A DNA stretch of 64,000 bases from Micromonospora sediminimaris. GTDB lineage: Bacteria; Actinomycetota; Actinomycetes; Mycobacteriales; Micromonosporaceae. This document shows positions 1 through 9,223 of the stretch, one piece after another. Location: the NCBI GenBank assembly GCA_900112325.1, contig FOLJ01000016.1, positions 62,001 to 126,000 on the forward strand. Direction: 5' to 3'. Positions within the stretch are counted from its first letter, which is position 1. Each line of letters begins with the position of its first letter. The translations under genes and the position numbers were made by a program. The notes under the pieces are model-generated. The model was given only the letters and a program-made list of their open reading frames with translations. It made no database searches and was not told the DNA's origin.

Positions 1-549
1 GCCCTGGCCGACACCCTCGACACCGTCACCACCGCGGCGGCAGGTTCCCGCGTTCTCGTCCTCGACGGCGAGCACCCCGCCCCGCCAGGTTGGGCGACAC
101 TCCCCCAACGGGGCGACTCGCTCGGCGACCGCCTCGCCAACGCGTTCGCCGACGCCCGCACATTCGGCACACCCGCCGTGCTTATCGGCATGGACACCCC
201 ACAGCTCCTCGTCGATCACCTCGACGAGGCCCGAGAGCTGCTCGCCACAGCGGGCGGCCCGGACGCGGTGCTCGGCCCGGCCACCGACGGCGGATGGTGG
301 ATATTGGGGCTGCGCGACCCGGGCCACGCCATCGTGCTGCGTACCATCGCCACCTCCACGGCGACCACCGGCCGATCCACCGAGGTGGCGTTGCGTCGGC
401 GCGGCCTGCGGATACGCCTGCTGCCCCGCCTGTCCGACGTGGACACCGCCGCCGACGCCCGCGCCGTGGCGAGCTTGTGCCCGCCGGACAGCCGGTTCGC
501 CCACGCCGTCGCCGCCGAGGTGCCGCGTCCCGCACCGGTCGCCCGGTGA
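1..549 (+). CDS. DUF2064 (TIGR04282-type glycosyltransferase-like) protein, 5' truncated
   Basis: The frame is open from the first base of the window to the TGA at 547-549, giving 182 visible residues and no start codon. The segment IGMDTPQL and the downstream GPATDGGWWILGL are typical of the DUF2064 family, which has a nucleotide-diphospho-sugar transferase fold. GMDTPQ corresponds to the metal/nucleotide-binding acidic loop, and DGGWW to the conserved DGG(Y/W) loop. Substrates in this family are mostly unknown. The stop overlaps the GTG of the following methyltransferase (GTGA), so the two are translationally coupled. The family is often found beside glycosyltransferases and methyltransferases, and the missing upstream region probably holds such genes. 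The N-terminal nucleotide-binding part is outside the window. Confidence 0.8.
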   Translation, partial: ALADTLDTVTTAAAGSRVLVLDGEHPAPPGWATLPQRGDSLGDRLANAFADARTFGTPAVLIGMDTPQLLVDHLDEARELLATAGGPDAVLGPATDGGWWILGLRDPGHAIVLRTIATSTATTGRSTEVALRRRGLRIRLLPRLSDVDTAADARAVASLCPPDSRFAHAVAAEVPRPAPVAR

Positions 550-1187
550 ACGCCGTCGCGGTCTTCGACACCGCGATCGACCGGGCCGCGGCGGGCATCC
601 CGGCCGCCTTCACGGCCCGGCATCCCAGCGGCGGTGTCTACCGATTCGACCCGGCCGCCTGGTGCCGGGACGTGATCGACGGAGACGATGCGCTGATCGA
701 GTGCTGCACCGGCCACACCCTTGACGTCGGCTGCGGCCCCGGCCGGCTCACCAGCGCCCTCGTCCACGCCGGCCGGCCGGCCCTCGGCATCGACGTCAGC
801 GCCAGCGCGGTTCGGCTGGCCCGCCGTCGTGGCGCACCCGCCCTGCACCGCGACGTCTTCGGTCCGGTGCCCGGTGCCGGCCGCTGGCGGCACCTGCTGC
901 TGGCCGACGGCAACATCGGCATCGGCGGTGACCCGTACCGGCTGCTTCGCCGTTGCCGTCAACTGCTGGCCGCCGACGGGCACCTCCATGCGGAGCTGGC
1001 ACCGGCCGGCACACCGGCCTGGTCCGGGACCGCGACGGTGCAGACCCCGGACGGCGCCGACCGCGTGCTGCCCTGGGCCTGCGTACCCGTCGACGAGCTT
1101 CCCGAGCTGGCCGACGCCACCGCGATGCGCGTGCTCGACACCTGGATGGAGGCGGGTCGGTGGTTCGCCACCCTGACACCCCGGTGA
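546..1187 (+). CDS. class I SAM-dependent methyltransferase
   Basis: A protein of 213 aa starting at a GTG that overlaps the DUF2064 stop. The SAM-binding motif I is LDVGCGPGRLT near residues 58-68, followed by the acidic end of strand 2 (GIDVSASAV) and a motif LLADGNIGIGGDP that resembles the post-II region of class I methyltransferases. There is no signal peptide or membrane segment. The substrate cannot be told from sequence. Its place between DUF2064 and a membrane molybdoenzyme, with 4-nt overlaps on both sides, marks it as part of a coordinately translated operon, possibly acting on a small sugar- or lipid-linked molecule. The operon role is inference; the fold is clear. Confidence 0.82.
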   Translation: MNAVAVFDTAIDRAAAGIPAAFTARHPSGGVYRFDPAAWCRDVIDGDDALIECCTGHTLDVGCGPGRLTSALVHAGRPALGIDVSASAVRLARRRGAPALHRDVFGPVPGAGRWRHLLLADGNIGIGGDPYRLLRRCRQLLAADGHLHAELAPAGTPAWSGTATVQTPDGADRVLPWACVPVDELPELADATAMRVLDTWMEAGRWFATLTPR

Positions 1188-2401
1188 CCGGCCGCGCGGC
1201 GGTGCTGCGCCGCCTCGCCCGGTGGTGCCTGACGCCGTTGCCGGCACCACCGGTGGCGCTGCGGCGCGGACCGCTGCGCCCCGGGCGGTTCCGGTCCCGG
1301 CTACGGTCTACCCGGCTGGCCAGTCAGCTCGGCGTCGCGCTCGGCGTGGCCTTCGGCATCTGCTTCGCCACCGGTCTGCTCAGCCACCTGATCCAGCACC
1401 CGCCGGGTTGGTTCTGGTGGCCGGCCCGCCCGGTCGGGCTCTACCGCTTCACCCAGGGTCTGCACGTGGCGACCGGGCTCGCCTCGGTTCCGCTGCTCGG
1501 CGCCAAGCTGTGGTCGGTGTACCCGCGCCTGTTCAGCTGGCCGCCGGCCCGCTCGATCGCGCACGCCGCCGAACGCGCGAGCACCGGCCTACTGGTCGCC
1601 GCCGCACTGTTCCTGCTGGTCAGCGGCGTCCTCAACATCTCCCGCTGGTACGCGCCGATGCCGTTCTTCTTCACCGCCGGGCACTACTGGGTGGCCTGGC
1701 TGGCGGTCGGCGGTCTCCTGGTGCACATCGGCGTACACCTGCCGGCGGTCCGCGCCGCGCTCGCCCGTCCGATGGCCCCTGAGCCACGGCAGGACGGCCT
1801 GGACCGGCGTGCTCTGCTCGGAGGCGTCGCCGCCGCCTCCGGACTGATCACCCTGACCACGGTCGGGCAGACGATCCGGCCGTTGGCCGGTCTCGCGGTG
1901 CTCGCCCCACGCCACCCCGACGTGGGACCGCAGGGCCTTCCGGTGAACCGGACCGCGGCCGGCGCCGGAGTGCGCGCCGCGGCCCTCGACCCGGCGTACC
2001 GGCTGTGGGTTACCGGACCGGTCCGCAGCGTCAGCCTGGACCTCGCCGCCCTCTATCGACTTCCGCAGTACCGCGCGGACCTGCCGATCGCCTGCGTGGA
2101 GGGCTGGAGCGCCGTCGGCACGTGGACCGGCGTGCGGCTGGGCGATCTGGTCGCGCTCGTGGGTGCCGATCCGCGACGCTCGACGGCACTTGTCGAATCA
2201 CTGCAGGTGGGCGGGCGATACCGGGCCTGCACGGTGCCACCGGAATATGTGGGAGATCCGCTGACCCTGGTCGCGCTGCGGTTGGGCGGCGAGCCCCTGC
2301 ACATCGACCACGGCTATCCGGCGCGGCTGATCGCGCCCAACCGGCCCGGGGTGCTGCAGACCAAGTGGATCAGCCGGATCACCGTTGCGGGGACACCGTG
2401 A
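1184..2401 (+). CDS. membrane molybdopterin-dependent oxidoreductase with N-terminal cytochrome-b-like domain
   Basis: A protein of 405 aa beginning at the GTG overlapping the previous stop. The N-terminal half has about four hydrophobic helices (roughly residues 45-70, 90-110, 130-150, 165-185) with histidines placed as in b-type di-haem membrane domains (for example FTQGLHVATG and GGLLVHIGVHLP). The C-terminal half is a sulfite-oxidase-type molybdopterin domain. The sequence IACVEGWS supplies the likely Mo-ligand Cys304, followed by GDLVALVG and the cofactor-contact region HGYPARLIAPNRPG. Proteins of this architecture pass electrons between the quinone pool or haem and the Mo site. The substrate is unknown. 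No Tat signal is obvious ahead of the first helix. The stop overlaps the next gene by 4 nt. Confidence 0.82.
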   Translation: MTGRAAVLRRLARWCLTPLPAPPVALRRGPLRPGRFRSRLRSTRLASQLGVALGVAFGICFATGLLSHLIQHPPGWFWWPARPVGLYRFTQGLHVATGLASVPLLGAKLWSVYPRLFSWPPARSIAHAAERASTGLLVAAALFLLVSGVLNISRWYAPMPFFFTAGHYWVAWLAVGGLLVHIGVHLPAVRAALARPMAPEPRQDGLDRRALLGGVAAASGLITLTTVGQTIRPLAGLAVLAPRHPDVGPQGLPVNRTAAGAGVRAAALDPAYRLWVTGPVRSVSLDLAALYRLPQYRADLPIACVEGWSAVGTWTGVRLGDLVALVGADPRRSTALVESLQVGGRYRACTVPPEYVGDPLTLVALRLGGEPLHIDHGYPARLIAPNRPGVLQTKWISRITVAGTP

Positions 2402-2835
2402 AGACCCGGGCCGGGTTGGTCGCCGGCGGTTGCCTGCTCATGGCGTACGCCGTCGGCGGCGCCCTCACCGACGCCGACGTTGCGCCGGGCGGGGTGCTGC
2501 TCTTCCTGGCCGCCGTGCTGGTGGGCCACGACGTCGTCTGGATGGCGACGGTGCTCGCCGTCGGCGCCGCGCTGACCCGCGTTCCGCCACGGTGCCGGTC
2601 GACCCTCCGCGCTGCGGCGATCACCGCCGCAGCGGTCACCGTGGTGGGACTGCCCCTCGCCCTGGGGTTCGGCCGCTCGGCCGACAACGCCTCGGTGTTG
2701 CCGCTGCCGTACGGCCGCAATCTGGTCGCCGTCCTGCTCGCCGTCGCCGGCACGACGCTGTTGGCCTGCGTGGTACGGCGACGCGCGACGGCGGACCGTA
2801 AGGAATCCGAAAGACCCGCCGAGGATCGCCCGTGA
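2398..2835 (+). CDS. small four-helix membrane protein of unknown function
   Basis: A 145-aa protein starting at GTG inside the stop of the molybdoenzyme gene. It contains about four hydrophobic segments (near residues 5-22, 28-55, 68-90, 105-125) and a charged, Arg/Glu-rich C-terminal tail. I do not recognise the family. Tight overlap with the upstream gene suggests it is an accessory or partner subunit of the membrane molybdoenzyme, which is inference only. The 24-nt gap that follows contains a promoter-like element for the next gene, so the operon probably ends here. Confidence 0.6.
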   Translation: MKTRAGLVAGGCLLMAYAVGGALTDADVAPGGVLLFLAAVLVGHDVVWMATVLAVGAALTRVPPRCRSTLRAAAITAAAVTVVGLPLALGFGRSADNASVLPLPYGRNLVAVLLAVAGTTLLACVVRRRATADRKESERPAEDRP

Positions 2836-2846
2836 TCCCCGGTCGA

Positions 2847-2859
2847 TAGCCTGGTCAGG
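2847..2859 (+). promoter_or_regulatory. -10 element TAGCCT giving a leaderless start
   Basis: TAGCCT at 2847-2852 lies exactly 7 nt before the ATG at 2860. That distance would put the transcription start at the A of the start codon. No ribosome-binding site precedes the ATG, which fits a leaderless transcript for the two-component pair. Confidence 0.45.
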
Positions 2860-3566
<707 letters not shown>

Positions 3567-3570
<4 letters not shown>

Positions 3571-4583
3571 GCGACACGCTGCTCATCGGGCTCTACGCCC
3601 TCGCCGCCGGAGGCGTCGTCGGCCTGGCCGGCGCCGCAGCGCTACGGCTGCTGCGCGGCCGGTCGATTCTCGTGCACATCCTGGTGCTGCTCACGGTCAC
3701 CGTCCTCGCCGTGGTCGCCGGAGTCGCCACGGTCGCGCAGGCGATGTTCCTGTCCGCGCACGACCTGTGGGTCGTTCTCGTCACGGTCAGCGCCTCCGCG
3801 GTGATCAGCCTCGCCGTCGGCGCCACCTTCGGCAGCCGGCTGGCCGCCGCCGCGGTCTGGGCCCGGGCTGCCCGGGAACGCGAACGGCGGCTGGAGGCCG
3901 GCCGCCGTGAACTCGTCGCCTGGGTGTCGCATGACCTGCGTACCCCGCTGGCCGGGCTGCGAGCCATGGCCGAGGCCCTGGAGGACGGCATCATCCACGA
4001 TCCGGCCGTCATCGACGAGTACCACCGGCGGATCCGGGTGGAGACCGACCGGATGGCCCAGCTCGTCGACGACCTGTTCGAGCTGTCCCGGATCAACGCC
4101 GGCGCGCTACGGCTCATGCCCACCACCGTGCCGTTGCGCGACGTGGTGTCCGACGCGATCGCCGGCGTCGCGCCGCTGGCCGCCCGCCGCCGGATCCACC
4201 TGGTGGCAGCCGACAGCGGCTGGCCAAACGTGCGGGCCGGCGAACGTGAACTCGCCCGGATCGTCAGCAACCTGCTGATCAATTCCGTCCGTTACACACC
4301 GGAGGACGGCAGCGTGCACATCGCCGCCGGCCACGAGACCGACAACGTGTGGCTGGCCGTCTCCGACACCTGCGGGGGCATCCCCGGCGAAGACCTGGAC
4401 CGGGTCTTCGACGTCGCGTTCCGAGGTGAACGGGCCCGCACCCCGGGAGCTGCCGACTCGGGCGGTGGCGGCGGACTCGGCCTGGCCATCGTGCGCGGAC
4501 TCGTCGAGGCGCACGGTGGCCGGGTCAACGTACGCAACACCGACCGCGGCTGCCGGTTCGAGGTACGCCTGCCCGCCACCTGA
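3567..4583 (+). CDS. sensor histidine kinase of the OmpR-partner type
   Basis: A 338-aa kinase starting at GTG within the regulator's stop. Two or three hydrophobic helices lie in residues 5-95, with almost no extracytoplasmic loop, so it probably senses a membrane or intracellular cue. The linker is followed by the H box WVSHDLRTPLAGLR with His122, the N box NLLINSVRYTP, a modified G1 box (SDTCGGIP), and the G2 segment GGGGGLGLAIV. All catalytic boxes needed for autophosphorylation and transfer to the neighbouring regulator are present. A discrete HAMP domain is not evident. Confidence 0.92.
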
Positions 4584-4632
4584 GGCGAGCCCGCGCCAAG
4601 GCCCCGACCGCCCGCCGATCGACGGAACCGCC

Positions 4633-5607
4633 CTACCACCGGGCCGGCTGCGGAATCCCGAACAGCGGCACCAGCCGGTCGGCGTCGAGGTACGTGACGA
4701 TGCCGGTGATCAGATCGTCGGTCACATCGAGCAGCACGAGCGCGAACGGCCGGTGGTCCCCGGCCGGGTCGGGGCGCGTCTGCCAGAACGCCGGTGATCC
4801 GTTCGCCCGCACCGGCCACAGCCGAGCCCCCGCGCACGACGCCTGCGGGTCCAGCAACGCCAGACGGATCTCGTCCCGGCCACGCAGCCACCACGCGAAC
4901 GGCGGCATCGACATCGTGGCGTCCTGGTGCAGCAGCGACACCAGCGTGTGAATGTCATGGCGTTCGAACGCGGTGCAGTAGCGGTCGAGCAGATCCTGGT
5001 GGGCCGGATCGGCGGGCCGCCACGGATCGCTGGGTGTGGGTTCGTTCGCCCGCAGCGTCGCCCGGGCCCGTTGCAGCGAGCTGTTGACCGCGGCCACGGT
5101 GGTCTCCAGCAGCTGTGCCACCTCCCCTCCCGGCCAGCACAACACGTCGCGCAGGATCAGTACGGCGCGTTGCCGGGGCGGCAGGTGTTGGAGCACGGCG
5201 ACGAACGCCAGCCGGATGGTCTCGCGTTGAACGGCCAGTTCCTCCGGGCTGTCGGTCGCCGGTAGGGCACGCCCGTCCGGAATCGGATGGATCCACCGCT
5301 GGTCCGCCACCGGCGCGCCGAGGGGGGCGCCGGCCCGGGCAGCGGGGCCCAGGTCCATGGCCAGAACCCGGCGCTGCGCGCTGCGGAGCATGTCGAGGCA
5401 GACGTTCGTGGCGATCCGGTACAGCCAGGTGCGCAGCGATGCTCGTCGCTCGTCGTAACGGTCGTGGGACCGCCACGCCCGCACCAGCGTCTCCTGCACC
5501 GCGTCCTCGGCCTCGAAACCGGAGCCGAGCATCCGGTAGCAGTAGCCGGTGAGTTCCGTCCGGAACCGCTCCAGCTCGGCACCCTCGTCGGTCGACGTCT
5601 CGAACAT
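4633..5607 (-). CDS. ECF sigma-70 factor with SnoaL-like C-terminal domain (SigJ/SigG type)
   Basis: A 324-aa ECF sigma factor. Region 2 includes GYCYRMLGS and DAVQETLVRAWR, and the DNA-binding end of region 2 is LRTWLYRIATNVCLDMLR. Region 4 contains LPPRQRAVLILRDVLCW and the helix-turn-helix VAQLLETTVAAVNSSLQRAR. A C-terminal NTF2/SnoaL-like domain (about residues 205-320, with YCTAFERHDI and PPFAWWLRGRDEI) replaces an anti-sigma partner, as in the SigJ/ECF41-like groups where this tail modulates activity. The ATG at 5607 is preceded by TAGGGT plus 7 nt, a leaderless layout; another ATG lies 18 nt upstream. It is divergent from a mycothiol-isomerase-family gene, a pairing that may reflect stress control. 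Confidence 0.9.
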   Translation of the reverse strand: MFETSTDEGAELERFRTELTGYCYRMLGSGFEAEDAVQETLVRAWRSHDRYDERRASLRTWLYRIATNVCLDMLRSAQRRVLAMDLGPAARAGAPLGAPVADQRWIHPIPDGRALPATDSPEELAVQRETIRLAFVAVLQHLPPRQRAVLILRDVLCWPGGEVAQLLETTVAAVNSSLQRARATLRANEPTPSDPWRPADPAHQDLLDRYCTAFERHDIHTLVSLLHQDATMSMPPFAWWLRGRDEIRLALLDPQASCAGARLWPVRANGSPAFWQTRPDPAGDHRPFALVLLDVTDDLITGIVTYLDADRLVPLFGIPQPARW

Positions 5608-5724
5608 CCTCCCGACCCTACGCATCGGGAACGACAAGGGCCGACCGATGAGTTCGCCGCGCCCCGTCCGTACGTCATGCAGCACGTCCCTCCGCAGACG
5701 TACCGCGACGATGAAGGGCTGACA

Positions 5725-6348
5725 GTGACTGAAGAAGACATCCGGGCGGCGGTGACCGCGGAACGGAGCGAACAGGTGGACCTGCTCGCCACCCTCCGAC
5801 CAGACCAGTGGGACGCGCCGACCCTGTGCGCCGGCTGGCGGGTCCGCGAGGTCGTCGCCCACACCACGATGCCGTTCCGCACCTCGCCCGGCCGGACGCT
5901 CGTGGAGCTGGTGAAGGCAGGCGGCCGTTTCAACCGGATGGCCGACCGGTGCGCACGACGTGACGCGGCGCGCATGACCAGCGCAGAACTCCTGGCGACG
6001 CTCCGCGACAACGTCGCCCATCCCTGGAGACCGCCGGGCGGTGGTGCGCTCGGAGCCCTGTCCCACGACGTCATCCACGGGCTCGACATCACCGTCAGCC
6101 TCGGGTTGGGCCGGAGGATTCCGCCGGACCGGATGGCTATGGTCCTCGCTGGGCTGGCGCCCAGGAACATCGCGTTCTTCGGCACGGACCTGACCGGGGT
6201 GACGCTGCGGGCAACCGACCTCGACTGGTGCCACGGCAGCGGAACGACGGTGCGCGGGCTGGCCCAGGATCTCCTGCTCGTGATCTGCGGACGCCGCCTC
6301 CCACCAGGCCATCTGGAAGGTGAGGCCGCCAACCGGTTCACCCGATGA
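5725..6348 (+). CDS. maleylpyruvate isomerase family (mycothiol-dependent/DinB-fold) protein
   Basis: A 207-aa protein starting at GTG, with the ribosome-binding site GAAGGG 8 nt upstream. The N-terminal segment, with LLATLRPDQWDAPTLCAGW and the following VREVVAHTTM, is the signature of the MDMPI_N / TIGR03083 family. The His in VAHTT is one of the three metal-binding histidines, and later histidines (LSHDVIHGLD) supply the others. Members are metal-dependent thiol transferases or isomerases using mycothiol, which fits an actinomycete. The substrate is not identifiable. It is divergent from the ECF sigma gene across a 117-nt region and ends at a strong hairpin. Confidence 0.82.
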   Translation: MTEEDIRAAVTAERSEQVDLLATLRPDQWDAPTLCAGWRVREVVAHTTMPFRTSPGRTLVELVKAGGRFNRMADRCARRDAARMTSAELLATLRDNVAHPWRPPGGGALGALSHDVIHGLDITVSLGLGRRIPPDRMAMVLAGLAPRNIAFFGTDLTGVTLRATDLDWCHGSGTTVRGLAQDLLLVICGRRLPPGHLEGEAANRFTR

Positions 6349-6354
6349 TTCGCC

Positions 6355-6387
6355 GGCTGGGCCGAGCGTGGGTAGCTCGGCCCAGCC
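6355..6387. terminator. bidirectional hairpin terminator, 13-bp stem
   Basis: Perfect inverted repeat GGCTGGGCCGAGC / GCTCGGCCCAGCC with a 7-nt loop, sitting between two convergent genes. There is no U-tract, as is common for high-GC actinobacterial terminators. Confidence 0.8.
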
Positions 6388-6395
6388 CGGTCGGG

Positions 6396-6992
6396 TCACC
6401 CGCTCCGCGCTGGTCGAGGCACCTCCGCCGCCCCTGACCCCGACACCTGCCGCCAGGTCTCCGCGAGAAGGGCGTACGTGTAGCCGTCCACCCAGCCCAA
6501 CTCGGCGTGCCAGGAGTCACCGACACCGTGCTGCTCACGACGCATGCCGACCTTCTCGAGGATCCGCACCGAGGCCAGGTTGTCCGCGAAGCAGCCGGCG
6601 GTGATCCTTCGCACGCCCAGCCGGTCGAACGCGTACGCCACCATCGCGGTGACCGCCTCGGTGGCGTAACCCTGGCCGCCGTACGCCGGGTCGAAGATGT
6701 AGCCGAGCTCGGCTTCGGTCCGCGCCGGCATGCCGGGCTGCCCCATGCCGTCGATCACGTCGAGCGAGACGGTCCCGATCACCACGCCGCCGAGCACCAC
6801 CGCCTTGCTGTGGTCGTCAGGATCCTTCGCCGCGCGCTGCCACGCCGCCCGGAAGGACGCCGGGTCGACCTCGGTGCGCACCAGCCAGCGGGTGACCTCC
6901 GGCAGGTTGCGGTACTCCAGGATGCGGTCGATGTCCTCGTCCTGCACGGGACGAAGCTCAAGACGCTCGGTGCGGAGGTTCGTGCTGCCCAC
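6396..6992 (-). CDS. GNAT family N-acetyltransferase (RimJ/RimL type)
   Basis: A 198-aa acetyltransferase. It begins with the RimJ/L-like stretch LRTERLELRPVQDEDI, and has the acetyl-CoA binding loop FDPAYGGQGYATEAV (Q/RxxGxG/A-like) and the late motif DNLASVRILEKVGMRRE. This subfamily acetylates N-termini of ribosomal proteins or small amines; the true substrate is unknown. The start is GTG at 6992 preceded by TAGCGT plus 8 nt, suggesting a leaderless mRNA. It converges on the isomerase gene with a shared terminator between them. Confidence 0.85.
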   Translation of the reverse strand: MGSTNLRTERLELRPVQDEDIDRILEYRNLPEVTRWLVRTEVDPASFRAAWQRAAKDPDDHSKAVVLGGVVIGTVSLDVIDGMGQPGMPARTEAELGYIFDPAYGGQGYATEAVTAMVAYAFDRLGVRRITAGCFADNLASVRILEKVGMRREQHGVGDSWHAELGWVDGYTYALLAETWRQVSGSGAAEVPRPARSG

Positions 6993-7086
6993 GAGGTGGC
7001 ACGCTAGCGACGTACACCGCCGCGACGCCTCCGATTTATCGGGTCGACGCCGTCACGCCGGTCGGCCGCCCGGCGATCGTCGTGGG

Positions 7087-7608
7087 TCACGGCCTGCGAC
7101 GTAGCTCGCGCAGCATGCCGTGTCGGCGCAGGGCCCAGGCAAGACGTCGTACGCTCGAGTGCCGCACGAACAGCAGCGCCGCCCGCCGGATCAGTCCGAG
7201 CCGGTCGTGGCTGACCTGGTTGTCGATCGCCTGCCAGATCAGCTCGCGCACCCGGGCACTGTCCAGCACCGCCCGCACCTCACGTCGCACCACCGGATCC
7301 TCGGCCGCCGAGGCGATGGCCGAGGCCTGACCCGGTCGGTCCACAAGTGGCCCCACCGCGGCGACGAGCGGCCGGCGTACCTCGTCCCGCTCCAGCAGCA
7401 GCAACACCGCCTCACGAACCTCGACCGCGTCCAGGCCGGACCGCAGCAGCGTCAACACGCTGCGTTCCACCCCGCGGTCATGTTCCGGACCGGAGAGCGT
7501 GGCCAGCAGCACCGACACCTCGTCGAGATCGATGAGATGTCGCAACCCACTGCGAAACTCCGGCAGACCCCACGCAACCTGCAGCCCCTTCGCGAGATTG
7601 CGGTTCAT
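7087..7608 (-). CDS. hypothetical all-helical protein (HEAT-like)
   Basis: A 173-aa protein with no signal peptide. It consists of short amphipathic helices with repeated leucine/valine/arginine patterns (for example LRSGLDAVEVREAVLLLLER), suggesting a helical-repeat fold. I do not recognise the family. It lies between a GNAT gene and an ECF sigma gene on the same strand, with gaps of 94 and 65 nt. Codon use and third-position GC match its neighbours, so it is likely a real gene. Confidence 0.6.
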   Translation of the reverse strand: MNRNLAKGLQVAWGLPEFRSGLRHLIDLDEVSVLLATLSGPEHDRGVERSVLTLLRSGLDAVEVREAVLLLLERDEVRRPLVAAVGPLVDRPGQASAIASAAEDPVVRREVRAVLDSARVRELIWQAIDNQVSHDRLGLIRRAALLFVRHSSVRRLAWALRRHGMLRELRRRP

Positions 7609-7673
7609 GCGCCCTGCGCTACCCGGATGCGACGGTCAGCGAAACCTGCGGCCTGTCCGGTGCGGTCGAGTGT

Positions 7674-8672
7674 TCAGTCGGTGCCGTCGGCCGGCAGACG
7701 TTCCGGTAGCCCGAGCCTCGGGAACTGATCGTCGTGGAAGGTGATGATCTCGCTGATCGTCCCGCCGGTGACCCGCAGCACGTCGATCGTCAGCGGCAGG
7801 TACGCGCCCTCGCGCTTCCGCCAGTGGTAGAAGGCGACTGCGGGCTGCCGATTCACCCGGGTCTCGACGGCACGCAGGCCGGTCATGCCCACGAAGCCGC
7901 TGCCGACCCAGTCGGTCACCACCGCGTCGCGGCCGACGTGCAGGCCCGGGGTGGGCGGCATTGAGCAGCGGACGTCGTCGCGCAGCAGTGCGGCGAGCCG
8001 GTCGATGTCCGTGGCCACGCTGGCGTCGGTGTAGCGGCGCACCAGTTCCCGTGTCCCGGCGTCCTCCTCGCCGCCGGTCCAGTCCTGCCGCTCGGCGGGC
8101 AGATGCTCCCGCATGCCCGCGCGGGCCCGCTGCAACGCGCTGTTCACGGAGTTGACCGAGTCGCCGAGCAGTTCCGCGACGTCCTTCGCCGGCCAACCGA
8201 GGACGTCCCGCAGGATCAGCACCGCCCGCGGGCGCGGCGCCAGGTGCTGGACCGCGACCAGGTACGCCAACTCGATCGTCTCCCGCGCGACGGCGACGAC
8301 CTCCGGCTCGTCCGCGACGGCCGCGGCCAGCTCGTCGAGCAGCCGGTCCGGGTAGGGCTGCAACCACCGCACCTCACCGCCGGTCGCCGGTTCCGGGCGG
8401 CACTTGGCCAGCAGATCCAGGCAGGCGTTGGTGGCGATCCGATACAGCCAGGCCCGGAACGACGAGCGCCCCGCGAAGGTCTCCCGCCGCCGCCAGGCAC
8501 GCAGGAACGTCTCCTGGACGGTGTCCTCGGCATCCTCGAACGACCCGAGCATCCGGTAACAATGCACGTGCAGCTCGCGCCGGTGCCGCTGCGCCAGCCC
8601 CGAGAACTCCGACTCGTCGATCTCATCCAGCCCGCACACACCCAGCTCCTTCGGCCGCGTGTTCGCACCCAT
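7674..8672 (-). CDS. ECF sigma-70 factor with SnoaL-like C-terminal domain
   Basis: A 332-aa sigma factor of the same class as the one at 4633-5607. Region 2 carries HVHCYRMLGSFEDAEDTVQE and FRAWLYRIATNACLDLL; region 4 carries RPRAVLILRDVLGWPAKDV and VNSVNSALQRAR. The SnoaL-like tail follows (from about residue 210: RRYTDASVATDIDRLAALL). The ATG at 8672 has the RBS GGAAGG 8 nt upstream; a GTG one codon earlier is less well spaced. No anti-sigma gene is adjacent, which agrees with self-control by the C-terminal domain known for this type. Two such factors within 3 kb suggest lineage expansion. Confidence 0.9.
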   Translation of the reverse strand: MGANTRPKELGVCGLDEIDESEFSGLAQRHRRELHVHCYRMLGSFEDAEDTVQETFLRAWRRRETFAGRSSFRAWLYRIATNACLDLLAKCRPEPATGGEVRWLQPYPDRLLDELAAAVADEPEVVAVARETIELAYLVAVQHLAPRPRAVLILRDVLGWPAKDVAELLGDSVNSVNSALQRARAGMREHLPAERQDWTGGEEDAGTRELVRRYTDASVATDIDRLAALLRDDVRCSMPPTPGLHVGRDAVVTDWVGSGFVGMTGLRAVETRVNRQPAVAFYHWRKREGAYLPLTIDVLRVTGGTISEIITFHDDQFPRLGLPERLPADGTD

Positions 8673-8764
8673 CACGTCATCCTTCCGTCGGTGTTCCGTC
8701 GTAGGTATGACGGATGCGGGCGCGACAACTCATCATCAGGGTCGGTCGGCACCTCCGAAGCGGG

Positions 8765-9223
8765 TCAGCGTCCCAGCGTGCGTACCGCTGTCGAGGACAG
8801 CCTGGTCAGCTCGGGCTGCGCTGGCAGCAACACCGTGGGGACACCGAGCGACTGGTTCATCGCGGCAAGTCGGTACTCGGCCTGAAGGTCGGTGGTGTCC
8901 CGCACGCCCCGCACGATCACCGCCACGTCATGGCTACGGCAGTAGTCGGAGGTCAACCCGCTCCAGGCCACCACGGTGACAGAGGTCCACTCGACCGGCA
9001 GGGCAGCCCGGACGGCGGCGGCCCGCTCCTCCTCGTCGACGCCTGGGCGCTTGTCGCTGTTGACGGCGACCAGCACGACCACTTCGTCGAAGAGGCCACG
9101 TGCACGGTGCACGACGTTCACATGCCCGGCGGTGAAGGGATGAAAGCTGCCGGGGTAGACGGCGCGTACGGGACCGGCGGGGGCTGCTGTCGCTCCTGAC
9201 CCTGCTGACGTTGCGGGTGTCAC
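8765..9223 (-). CDS. CoaD-like adenylyltransferase (phosphopantetheine adenylyltransferase paralogue), short C-terminus
   Basis: A 152-aa nucleotidyltransferase of the CoaD family. After a 20-residue Ala/Thr/Pro-rich N-terminal extension comes YPGSFHPFTAGH (the (T/H)xGH motif, ending at His34), then IVRGVRDTTDLQAEYRLAAMN, matching the RG(L/V)R-x-x-x-D-(F/L)-xxE motif of true CoaD. The final LSSTAVRTLGR matches the SSSLVK-type motif, but the protein stops there, about 20 residues shorter than usual CoaD. CoaD joins ATP and 4'-phosphopantetheine to dephospho-CoA. The shortened C-terminus and N-terminal extension make this more likely a paralogue than the housekeeping enzyme. The GTG start overlaps the stop of a 16-codon leader ORF. 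Confidence 0.7.
   Translation of the reverse strand: MTPATSAGSGATAAPAGPVRAVYPGSFHPFTAGHVNVVHRARGLFDEVVVLVAVNSDKRPGVDEEERAAAVRAALPVEWTSVTVVAWSGLTSDYCRSHDVAVIVRGVRDTTDLQAEYRLAAMNQSLGVPTVLLPAQPELTRLSSTAVRTLGR

Noticed and set aside
5608..6399. Upstream extension of the first ECF sigma frame to 588 codons
   Set aside because: The extension is antisense to the isomerase gene; sigma region 2 begins soon after ATG 5607 and a -10 lies directly before it.
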